The notes under the pieces were generated by a model that ran no database searches, was not told where the DNA came from, and saw only the letters and a list, made by a program, of their open reading frames with translations. The position numbers and the translations under genes are program-made. Shown piece by piece: positions 1 through 4,492 of a stretch of DNA of 6,106 nucleotides (positions are counted from its first letter, which is position 1; every line of letters starts with the position of its first letter). The DNA comes from Spirochaetota bacterium (lineage in GTDB: Bacteria; Spirochaetota; Spirochaetia; Treponematales; Breznakiellaceae), in NCBI GenBank assembly GCA_023398155.1, contig JAEWSV010000330.1, positions 1 to 6,106 on the forward strand. The letters run 5' to 3'.

Positions 1-1
1 C

Positions 2-763
2 GGCCGGAGCGTTAAAGAGGCGGGGGGCAAGCTGGGCGACATGAGGGGGATCGTGGTCTCGGCCGGACAGTCGGCGCGTTCCGCCCAGGCGACGTCCCAC
101 GCGTTCTCGGCGGAATTCGTGTCGATCGCGGACGAATCGTCCCGCGCCCGCGACCTCGTCGGCGGTTTCCATTCGGTTGCCGGGGACCGGCTCGCGGGCG
201 AACGGGAGATCGCCGAGCAGGTCCGCGCGATCGCCGCGGAATCCAAGGCGGTGCTCGCCCGAAGCGATGAAGCCGCCGCGCTCGCGGCCCGTCTCCGCGC
301 CTCCACCGAACGGGTCCTCGGAGCTTTCGGGGCGGCCCGCACGAGCCGCCACGACCGCGCGCTGGCGGCCGCGCGGGACCTCGCGCGAGGTCTCGCGGCG
401 GTCCGCATCCAGGACCGGGCAGCCCTGGACTCGGCGCTCGCCCGCTCCTTCGAGACGGCGGCCTTCGAACTGCTCTACGTCATGGACGCATCGGGTATCC
501 AGATTTCGAGCAACGTGGTGCACCCCGCCTGCGCGCTCCGCATCGGTACTGCGGGCTACGGTATCGATCGGTCCGGTAAGGAATACTTCTCGGTGCCGGC
601 GCGGACCGGCGAGCCATACCTTTCGCCGGCCTATATATCCTCCGCGAGCGGATCGCTCTGCATCACGGCGGCTGTTCCCCTCAGGGACCGGACGGGCCGG
701 CTCCTCGCGGTACTGGCCGCGGACTTCGACGCCTCGGGTCCGGAGAACTCCTGCGCGGATTAG
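2..763 (+). CDS. Chemoreceptor-like protein with C-terminal Cache/PDC sensor domain (5' end missing)
   Basis: The reading frame is open from the first bases of the window, so only the C-terminal 253 residues are present; an internal ATG at 41 has no convincing ribosome binding site and is probably not the start. Visible residues 1 to about 140 are Ala/Arg/Glu-rich and helical, with heptad-like spacing resembling the distal part of a methyl-accepting signalling coiled coil. The conserved receptor tip is not seen and would lie upstream if it exists. Residues of about 150-243 look like a Cache/PDC ligand-binding fold: LLYVMDASG, then GYGIDRSGKEYF, then YISSASGSLCITAAVPLRDRTG, and a final hydrophobic strand LLAVLAADFD. 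No membrane segment is visible, so in this part the sensor appears cytoplasmic and follows the helical region, the reverse of the usual periplasmic N-terminal Cache receptor. Its ligand is unknown. It converges with the rhodanese gene, with 5 bases between the stop codons. Confidence 0.75.
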   Translation, partial: GRSVKEAGGKLGDMRGIVVSAGQSARSAQATSHAFSAEFVSIADESSRARDLVGGFHSVAGDRLAGEREIAEQVRAIAAESKAVLARSDEAAALAARLRASTERVLGAFGAARTSRHDRALAAARDLARGLAAVRIQDRAALDSALARSFETAAFELLYVMDASGIQISSNVVHPACALRIGTAGYGIDRSGKEYFSVPARTGEPYLSPAYISSASGSLCITAAVPLRDRTGRLLAVLAADFDASGPENSCAD

Positions 764-768
764 GGCGC

Positions 769-1164
769 TCAGCGCTCGAGGGCGCCCTTCCACCTGCCGA
801 TGCCGCCGAAATCGGCCACGTTCGTGTAGCCGAGGCCGACGAGGGTGTCGGCGGCAACGGAGGACCGCCTGCCGGTGCGGCAGTACACGACGATGGGACG
901 GTCCTTTTTCCCGGCCAAAGCGGCGAACTCGGTTTTCCTCCGTTCCATCTCATCGTAGGGGAACAGTACCGCGCCGCCGATACGGCCTTGCTTGAATTCT
1001 TCAGCCGTGCGCACGTCCACGAGGAGCACGTCGTTCTTCGGTTCGGCGAGGAGCCGGGAGAGTTCCGCGAAGGCTATCGGCCGCGGATTAGCGGGCGGCT
1101 CGGCAGCGGAAAGGGCGGCCGTCGCGAGAACGAATGCCGCGAGCGATGCGATTATGGTTTTCAT
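769..1164 (-). CDS. Exported single-domain rhodanese-like sulfurtransferase
   Basis: The product has 131 residues. Residues 1-21 form a plausible Sec signal peptide: Lys2, a hydrophobic core (IIASLAAFVLATAAL), then small residues SAA before Glu22. The mature protein should therefore be periplasmic or extracytoplasmic. Residues of about 28-130 are one rhodanese domain: VLLVDVRTAEEF (47-58), a GRIGGA segment (60-65), the active-site loop CRTGRRS starting at Cys95, and the C-terminal GGIGRWKGAL (120-129). Cys95 would carry the persulfide, and the six-residue loop matches sulfur-transferring rhodaneses of the GlpE/PspE type rather than Cdc25-like phosphatases. The physiological sulfur donor and acceptor cannot be read from sequence. 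The ATG at 1164 was chosen because it begins the signal peptide; the open frame continues to 1329 but adds unrelated residues. No Shine-Dalgarno motif is seen before it, so initiation may be leaderless or weak. It is divergent from azlC. Confidence 0.88.
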   Translation of the reverse strand: MKTIIASLAAFVLATAALSAAEPPANPRPIAFAELSRLLAEPKNDVLLVDVRTAEEFKQGRIGGAVLFPYDEMERRKTEFAALAGKKDRPIVVYCRTGRRSSVAADTLVGLGYTNVADFGGIGRWKGALER

Positions 1165-1219
1165 ATATTGAAAATAATATATACAAAAGGGACCTTCAAG
1201 AGTATTCGTTAGAATACTC
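1165..1219. promoter_or_regulatory. AT-rich divergent control region between the rhodanese gene and azlC
   Basis: Bases 1165-1190 are strongly AT-rich in an otherwise GC-rich window and lie directly before the rhodanese start. On the minus strand TTGAAG (1199-1194) could be a -35 box, with AT-rich -10 candidates such as TATTTT (1176-1171, 17-base spacer) or TATTAT (1179-1174, 14-base spacer). None is a strong consensus match, and the first would give an almost leaderless mRNA. A perfect inverted repeat abuts the -35 candidate. A rightward promoter for azlC could lie in the same stretch, but I could not pick one. Confidence 0.4.
1200..1219. repeat. Perfect 8+8 inverted repeat, candidate operator
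   Basis: GAGTATTC (1200-1207) is followed by GTTA and then its exact reverse complement GAATACTC (1212-1219). It sits 36 bases before the rhodanese ATG, immediately upstream of the -35 candidate on that strand, and 95 bases before azlC. Size, symmetry and placement fit the binding site of a dimeric transcription factor. There is no U-tract to make it a terminator. No regulator gene lies in the window, so the protein that would bind is unknown. Confidence 0.5.
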
Positions 1220-1235
1220 CGAGCGCTTTCGCGGA

Positions 1236-1249
1236 GCGAGTTCGCTCGC
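1236..1249 (+). other. Small TTCG-loop hairpin in the azlC leader
   Basis: GCGAG (1236-1240), TTCG, CTCGC (1245-1249) would form a 5-bp stem closed by a stable UUCG tetraloop in the azlC mRNA. A competing pairing, CGAGCG (1220-1225) with CGCTCG (1243-1248), uses the same right arm. There is no T-run, so it is not an intrinsic terminator. In DNA this GC-rich, such a short stem may be chance. Confidence 0.25.
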
Positions 1250-1313
1250 CGGCCCTGCCCGCAATTGCGGCGGCCGCGTTGAACTTTCCCTGCCGCTCGG
1301 CTAGCATGGCTCC

Positions 1314-2090
1314 ATGCCAAATAGAACATCCCGCGGGCGCTTGCTCGCCGCGGCCTTCCGGTATTCCATCCCGGTCCTGCTCGGCTACCTCGCCATCGGC
1401 ATCGCCTTCGGACTTCTCCTCGCCGACGCGGGGTATCCCGCGTGGCTCGCCCTTGTCATGAGCCTCTTCATGTACGCGGGGGCGGCCCAGTTCATCGCGG
1501 TGGGCCTCTTCGCCGCGGGCGCCGGTCTCGTGGAGGCCGCCCTCATCACCTTGGTAGTGAACGCGCGCCACCTGGCCTACGGCGTTTCGATGCTCAAGCG
1601 CTTCAGCGGTTTCGGCCGGCTGCGGCCCTACCTCGTTTTCGCCCTTACCGACGAGACCTTCGCGCTCCTCTCCTCCTTCCCGGAGGGCGAGTCGAGCGGC
1701 ATAGCGGAGGCCGACCGGCCCCTTTTCATGTTTTTCGTATCGGCCCTGGACCAGTCCTACTGGGTCGCGGGGTCGATGATCGGAGCTTTCCTCGGCTCCG
1801 TGCTGCCTTTCAAGCTGGACGGCCTGGATTTCGCGCTCACCGCCCTCTTCGTGGTGCTCATGGTGGAACAGGCCCTCCGCGTCCGCCGCGCCGCTCCCTT
1901 CGCGATTTCCGCCGTGGCCGCCCTCCTCGCGAGCTTCCTGGCTCCCGAGCGCGCGGCCCTCCTCATCGCGGTGACCGCGGCCCTCGTCGCCGTCGCCCTT
2001 TTCGACCGGCCTGCCTCAGGCGGGAGCGGCGGCAAGGCCGCAAGCGGTGCCACCAAGGGCGTCGCCTCCTCTGGAGGGGAGCCGTGCTGA
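1314..2090 (+). CDS. azlC: AzlC-family branched-chain amino acid exporter, large subunit
   Basis: This 258-residue integral membrane protein is the larger subunit of the AzlCD (also called BrnFE or YgaZH) exporter, which moves branched-chain amino acids and, in some bacteria, toxic analogues or methionine out of the cell. Family motifs are clear: hydrophobic segment 18-37, MYAGAAQF (53-60), VVNARHLAYG (81-90), FALTDETFALL (109-119), and SALDQSYWVAGSMIGAFLG (143-161), followed by further hydrophobic segments near 172-187 and 195-230. The last 28 residues (231-258) form a Gly/Ser/Ala-rich soluble tail after the final membrane segment, slightly longer than I expect for the family. The ATG at 1314 is the first start in frame, since a TAG lies at 1302-1304; no clear Shine-Dalgarno motif precedes it. 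Its 3' end overlaps azlD, so the two are probably translationally coupled. The substrate is inferred from family only. Confidence 0.92.
   Translation: MPNRTSRGRLLAAAFRYSIPVLLGYLAIGIAFGLLLADAGYPAWLALVMSLFMYAGAAQFIAVGLFAAGAGLVEAALITLVVNARHLAYGVSMLKRFSGFGRLRPYLVFALTDETFALLSSFPEGESSGIAEADRPLFMFFVSALDQSYWVAGSMIGAFLGSVLPFKLDGLDFALTALFVVLMVEQALRVRRAAPFAISAVAALLASFLAPERAALLIAVTAALVAVALFDRPASGGSGGKAASGATKGVASSGGEPC
2073..2077 (+). promoter_or_regulatory. Ribosome binding site for azlD
   Basis: GGAGG lies 6 bases before the GTG at 2084, inside the end of azlC. It decides the non-ATG start of azlD and supports translational coupling of the pair. Confidence 0.8.
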
Positions 2091-2425
2091 ACCTCCACCA
2101 AGCCCTCCTCGCCACCTTCGTCATGGCCGCCGTGATCGCGCTTTGCCGCGCCGTTCCCTTCCTCTTCTTCCGCGGAGAAGGGGGAAGGGCTCGCGCGGCT
2201 TTCGTCGCCTTCGTGGAGCGGGCGGTGCCGCCGGTAGCCATGACGGTGCTGGCCGTGGCCTCCATCGCAGCCGCGCTGCGTCCCTCCTGGCCCTTCGGGC
2301 TCCCCGCGGTCATCGCCGCGATCGCGACTGCGGCGCTCCACCTATTTCGCCGCAATACCCTGCTGAGCATCATCGGGGGTACGGCCCTCTACATGGTCCT
2401 CCGCTCGGTCATGGGGGCGCCTTGA
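2084..2425 (+). CDS. azlD: AzlD-family branched-chain amino acid exporter, small subunit
   Basis: This 113-residue membrane protein is the small partner that AzlC needs for export. It is close to the usual family length of roughly 100-110 residues. Visible family features are an N-terminal membrane segment (about 8-20) followed by CRAVPFLFF (21-29), VERAVPPVAMTVLAV (44-58), an Ala-rich membrane segment (73-86), and the C-terminal NTLLSIIGGTALYMVL (91-106). The frame is open far upstream inside azlC, but homology begins only at the GTG at 2084, which has a well-spaced GGAGG. The overlap GTGCTGA shares 7 bases with the azlC stop. The ORF ends before an AT-rich gap, and I see no strong terminator there. 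The two genes appear to form a complete, self-contained operon. Confidence 0.9.
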   Translation: MLNLHQALLATFVMAAVIALCRAVPFLFFRGEGGRARAAFVAFVERAVPPVAMTVLAVASIAAALRPSWPFGLPAVIAAIATAALHLFRRNTLLSIIGGTALYMVLRSVMGAP

Positions 2426-2468
2426 TTCGCACGCAGGAACGAATAAATATGCCGGGAAATCGATTCTG

Positions 2469-2539
2469 TATGCAATAATCATGCATATTTTGTATAAATA
2501 TACTTGACTCGATTTTCTCTTCTATGCGAATCTTTATGC
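2469..2539 (+). promoter_or_regulatory. AT-rich leader and probable promoter of the gatCAB operon
   Basis: The 114-base gap after azlD (2426-2539) is AT-rich, unlike its neighbours. It contains an inverted repeat TATGCA (2469-2474)/TGCATA (2482-2487), a second short one ATATTT (2485-2490)/AAATAT (2496-2501), a -10-like TATAAA (2493-2498) and a -35-like TTGACT (2504-2509). TATAAA has no good -35 at the usual distance and TTGACT no good -10, so the exact promoter is undecided. ATGCAT recurs at 2481-2486 and 2536-2541, the latter touching the gatC start. No Shine-Dalgarno motif precedes gatC. Confidence 0.4.
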
Positions 2540-2869
2540 ATGGTATTGGATGATTTACAGGCGACGGCACGTCTAGCTCACCTCGACCTTTCCGAGGATG
2601 AGACCGCGGCCGCGCTTCCGGCGTTCGAGCGCATGCTCGGATATTTCGCCGCCATGCGCGCGGCGGACGATGACGTGGACGTTTTCGGCGTTTCCGTCTC
2701 CGACCTTTCCCTCTCCCGCATCTCCGCCGCTGGCAACCGCGTGCGCGACGATAACAATAATCCTAATAATACCAATAATAATCCGGCCAATAATCCCGCC
2801 GCCGATGCGCTCCTCGCAGCCGCGCCGGAGCGGGAAGACCGCTTCCTCGTCGTCCCCAACGTTCTCTAA
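2540..2869 (+). CDS. gatC: Asp/Glu-tRNA amidotransferase subunit C with Asn-rich insertion
   Basis: GatC is the small scaffold that wraps around GatA and holds it to GatB in the tRNA-dependent amidotransferase. The product has 109 residues against about 95-100 usually. The N-terminal helical part ATARLAHLDLSEDE (8-21) matches the family's LARL-L-EE pattern, and the C-terminal APEREDRFLVVPNVL (95-109) matches the conserved end. Between them, residues 72-86 are NNNPNNTNNNPANNP, inserted where the normal protein has a short charged linker. Nine of those ten Asn codons are AAT, while the gene's other Asn codons are AAC. The ATG at 2540 was preferred over a TTG at 2504 in the same frame because it places the family motif at the correct distance from the N-terminus; neither has a visible ribosome binding site. 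The gene is followed after 21 bases, in the same frame, by gatA. Confidence 0.88.
   Translation: MVLDDLQATARLAHLDLSEDETAAALPAFERMLGYFAAMRAADDDVDVFGVSVSDLSLSRISAAGNRVRDDNNNPNNTNNNPANNPAADALLAAAPEREDRFLVVPNVL
2753..2797 (+). repeat. AAT-rich trinucleotide tract encoding an Asn-rich linker in GatC
   Basis: Fifteen codons contain nine AAT and one AAC, interrupted by CCT, ACC, CCG, GCC and CCC. The pattern (AAC AAT AAT, Pro, AAT AAT, Thr, AAT AAT AAT, Pro-Ala, AAT AAT, Pro) looks like a degenerating microsatellite. Being in whole codons, changes in length would not shift the frame. Confidence 0.85.
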
Positions 2870-2877
2870 TTCAGCCC

Positions 2878-2884
2878 GGAGGAA
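2878..2884 (+). promoter_or_regulatory. Ribosome binding site for gatA
   Basis: GGAGGAA lies 6 bases before the ATG at 2891, within the 21-base gap after the gatC stop. It fixes the gatA start. Confidence 0.85.
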
Positions 2885-2890
2885 TCCGTT

Positions 2891-4489
2891 ATGTCGATCA
2901 CCGTCCAAAGCGACGGCTTCCCTGCGTATTTCCGCGCATGGGAATCCAAGATAGGGGCGTTCCTGGAACACGAATTCGAGGGTGGAGAGCGCCGCCGTAC
3001 CCAAGCGGCCCAAGTCGGCGTGGCCGGCGGCCCCAAAGCGGCCGCCGACGCCGGCATGGCCGAGGCAGGAAGAGACGGCGGAGCGCTTTCGGGCGTGCCC
3101 TTCGCCGTGAAGGACAACATCGCCGTTGAGGGCTTCGGCCTCTCCTGCGGCTCCAAGCTGCTCGCGGGCTTCCGTTCCCCGTATACGGCCACGGCCGTCG
3201 CGCGCCTTGAAGCGGCGGGGGCCGTCGTCGTCGGCAAAACCAACATGGACGAGTTCGGCATGGGCTCGTCCACCGATTCCTCGGCGCTCAAGACGACCAA
3301 CAACCCATGGGACGTCTCCCGCGTGGCGGGCGGCTCCTCGGGCGGTTCGGCGGCAGCGGTCGCCGCCGGCCTCGTGCCATTCGCCCTCGGCTCGGACACG
3401 GGCGGATCGGTGCGTCAGCCCGCCGCCTTCTGCGGCGTGGTCGGCCTCAAGCCCACCTACGGCGCGGTCTCCCGCTTCGGCCTCGTGGCCTACGCGTCCA
3501 GCCTGGAGACCGTCGGCGTCGTCGCCGACACCGTCTCCCGCGCCCGCTCCGTCTTCGCCGTCATGCGGGGGGCTGACCCCATGGATCAGACGACCGAGCC
3601 CATCCCCGCCGATGCCCCGCCGCTCCGCGCCCTGGAAGGGACGCCGGCGGCGCCGCGGAGGATCGGCGTGCTCTCCGCCGATGCCGTCGCGCGCATCGTG
3701 GCGGCTTCCGCGGGCGGTGCAGGGTCCGCGGGCGGCGACGACGTGGACGCGGCGCAGGCCGCCGAAGCCGCCGCTACCGCGGCCGCCGCGGCGGCCCTGG
3801 AGCCGGAGGTGGCCGCGGGCTTCGCGATGGCCGTGGAACGCCTGCGAGAACTCGGCCACGAGATCGTGGAGGTGGACCTCCCGAGCCTCAAGTACGGCGT
3901 GCCCGCCTACTACACCATCGCGACGGCCGAGGCCAGCGCGAACCTGGCCCGCTTCGACGGCATCCGCTACGGAAACCGGCCGGCGTGGGCCGAGAACCCG
4001 GACGACCTCATCGACAAGGCCCGCGGCGGCGGGTTCGGCGACGAGGTGAAGCTCCGCATCCTCCTCGGCACCTTCGTCCTCCGCTCCGGCTTCCAAGACC
4101 GTTACTACCTGCGGGCCCAACGCATCCGCGCGGGCATCCGGCGCGACTTCGACCGCGTACTTTCGTCGGTGGACGCCTCGGCATCGGTGGATGCCGCGGC
4201 GTCAGTAGACGCCGTCCTCATGCCGGTCTTCCCGACGCGCGCCTTCGGCCGCGGGGAGGCGGGCCTCTCGCCCTTCGCCCAGAAGGCCGCGGACCTCTAC
4301 ACCTGCTGCGCGAACCTGGCCGGCCTGCCGGCCCTCTCCTTCCCCGCGAGCGTGGAGGGCGGCCTTCCCGTCGGCGTCCAGCTCGTCGGTCGCGCCTTCG
4401 CCGAAGGAACCCTCCTCGATATCGCCGAGGGTTATGAATCGAACCACCCCATTCCCCGCCCCGCGGGTTACGCGGCTTTCTGGAGGTAA
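2891..4489 (+). CDS. gatA: Asp/Glu-tRNA amidotransferase subunit A (amidase)
   Basis: GatA hydrolyses glutamine and supplies ammonia to GatB for amidation of Glu-tRNA(Gln) and/or Asp-tRNA(Asn). It belongs to the amidase-signature family with a Ser-cisSer-Lys triad, and all three residues are present: Lys74 in VPFAVKDNIAVEG, Ser149 in GGSSGGSAAA, and nucleophile Ser173 in GSDTGGSVRQPAAF. Their spacings (75 and 24) equal those of characterised GatA. Further family signatures are GLKPTYGAVSRFGL (185-198), RILLGTFVLRSGFQDRYY (389-406), ANLAGLPALSFPA (474-486) and GLPVGVQLVG (491-500). At 532 residues it is longer than the usual 480-490. The excess is largely an Ala/Gly-rich stretch at about 270-303 and an 18-bp tandem repeat at 426-441 just before the conserved VLMP. 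The first 65 residues diverge from the usual N-terminal helix pattern. The triad suggests an active enzyme. GatB starts 3 bases after the stop. Confidence 0.96.
   Translation: MSITVQSDGFPAYFRAWESKIGAFLEHEFEGGERRRTQAAQVGVAGGPKAAADAGMAEAGRDGGALSGVPFAVKDNIAVEGFGLSCGSKLLAGFRSPYTATAVARLEAAGAVVVGKTNMDEFGMGSSTDSSALKTTNNPWDVSRVAGGSSGGSAAAVAAGLVPFALGSDTGGSVRQPAAFCGVVGLKPTYGAVSRFGLVAYASSLETVGVVADTVSRARSVFAVMRGADPMDQTTEPIPADAPPLRALEGTPAAPRRIGVLSADAVARIVAASAGGAGSAGGDDVDAAQAAEAAATAAAAAALEPEVAAGFAMAVERLRELGHEIVEVDLPSLKYGVPAYYTIATAEASANLARFDGIRYGNRPAWAENPDDLIDKARGGGFGDEVKLRILLGTFVLRSGFQDRYYLRAQRIRAGIRRDFDRVLSSVDASASVDAAASVDAVLMPVFPTRAFGRGEAGLSPFAQKAADLYTCCANLAGLPALSFPASVEGGLPVGVQLVGRAFAEGTLLDIAEGYESNHPIPRPAGYAAFWR
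3698..3799 (+). repeat. GC-rich low-complexity insertion in gatA (Ala/Gly-rich)
   Basis: Residues 270-303 are almost entirely Ala, Gly, Ser and Asp, ending in a long Ala run encoded by mixed GCC/GCG/GCT codons. They separate RRIGVLSAD from LEPEVAAGF, which lie only about 10-15 residues apart in ordinary GatA. I infer an insertion of about 30 residues in a surface loop; the boundaries are approximate. Confidence 0.6.
4166..4219 (+). repeat. Three tandem 18-bp units in gatA (SVDASA, SVDAAA, SVDAVL)
   Basis: Units 4166-4183, 4184-4201 and 4202-4219 encode SVDASA, SVDAAA and SVDAVL. The first two differ at only a few bases; the third diverges in its last codons, where it joins the conserved VLMP strand. 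The normal family has one short D-V-L segment here, so this looks like local duplication of six codons. Confidence 0.75.
4482..4486 (+). promoter_or_regulatory. Ribosome binding site for gatB, inside the end of gatA
   Basis: GGAGG occupies the last sense codons of gatA, directly before its TAA, and is 6 bases from the gatB ATG. Termination on gatA would bring ribosomes to the gatB start, which suits one-to-one production of the subunits. Confidence 0.85.
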
Positions 4490-4492
4490 GCG

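Noticed and set aside
763..787. GGGCGC/GCGCCC inverted repeat between the converging stop codons as a bidirectional terminator
   Set aside because: The stem is only 6 bp around a 13-base loop and no T-run follows on either strand. Such pairs are common in GC-rich DNA. The position is suitable but the evidence is too weak.
988..1212. 74-codon + strand frame opposite the rhodanese gene
   Set aside because: It is a shadow of the well-supported minus-strand rhodanese coding sequence.
1442..2083. Extended + frame upstream of azlD inside azlC
   Set aside because: The frame is open, but the residues before the GTG at 2084 are an Arg/Pro/Gly-rich shadow of azlC; AzlD similarity begins only at 2084.
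2425..2444. ATTCG/CGAAT inverted repeat after azlD as a terminator
   Set aside because: It has a 5-bp stem with a 10-base loop and no clear T-run, too weak to call.
2504..2539. TTG at 2504 as the gatC start
   Set aside because: It adds 12 residues not expected at the GatC N-terminus, overlaps promoter-like sequence and has no ribosome binding site. ATG 2540 fits the family better.
2426..2539. T-box or other riboswitch in the gatC leader
   Set aside because: The leader is short and AT-rich, with no T-box sequence, specifier-loop architecture or terminator/antiterminator pair that I can recognise.
2573..4120. Long minus-strand open frame (515 codons) opposite gatC and gatA
   Set aside because: It lies wholly antisense to two well-conserved genes, its composition is the Gly/Arg/Ala/His-rich kind expected from GC-rich shadow frames, and no known domain or ribosome binding site is seen.
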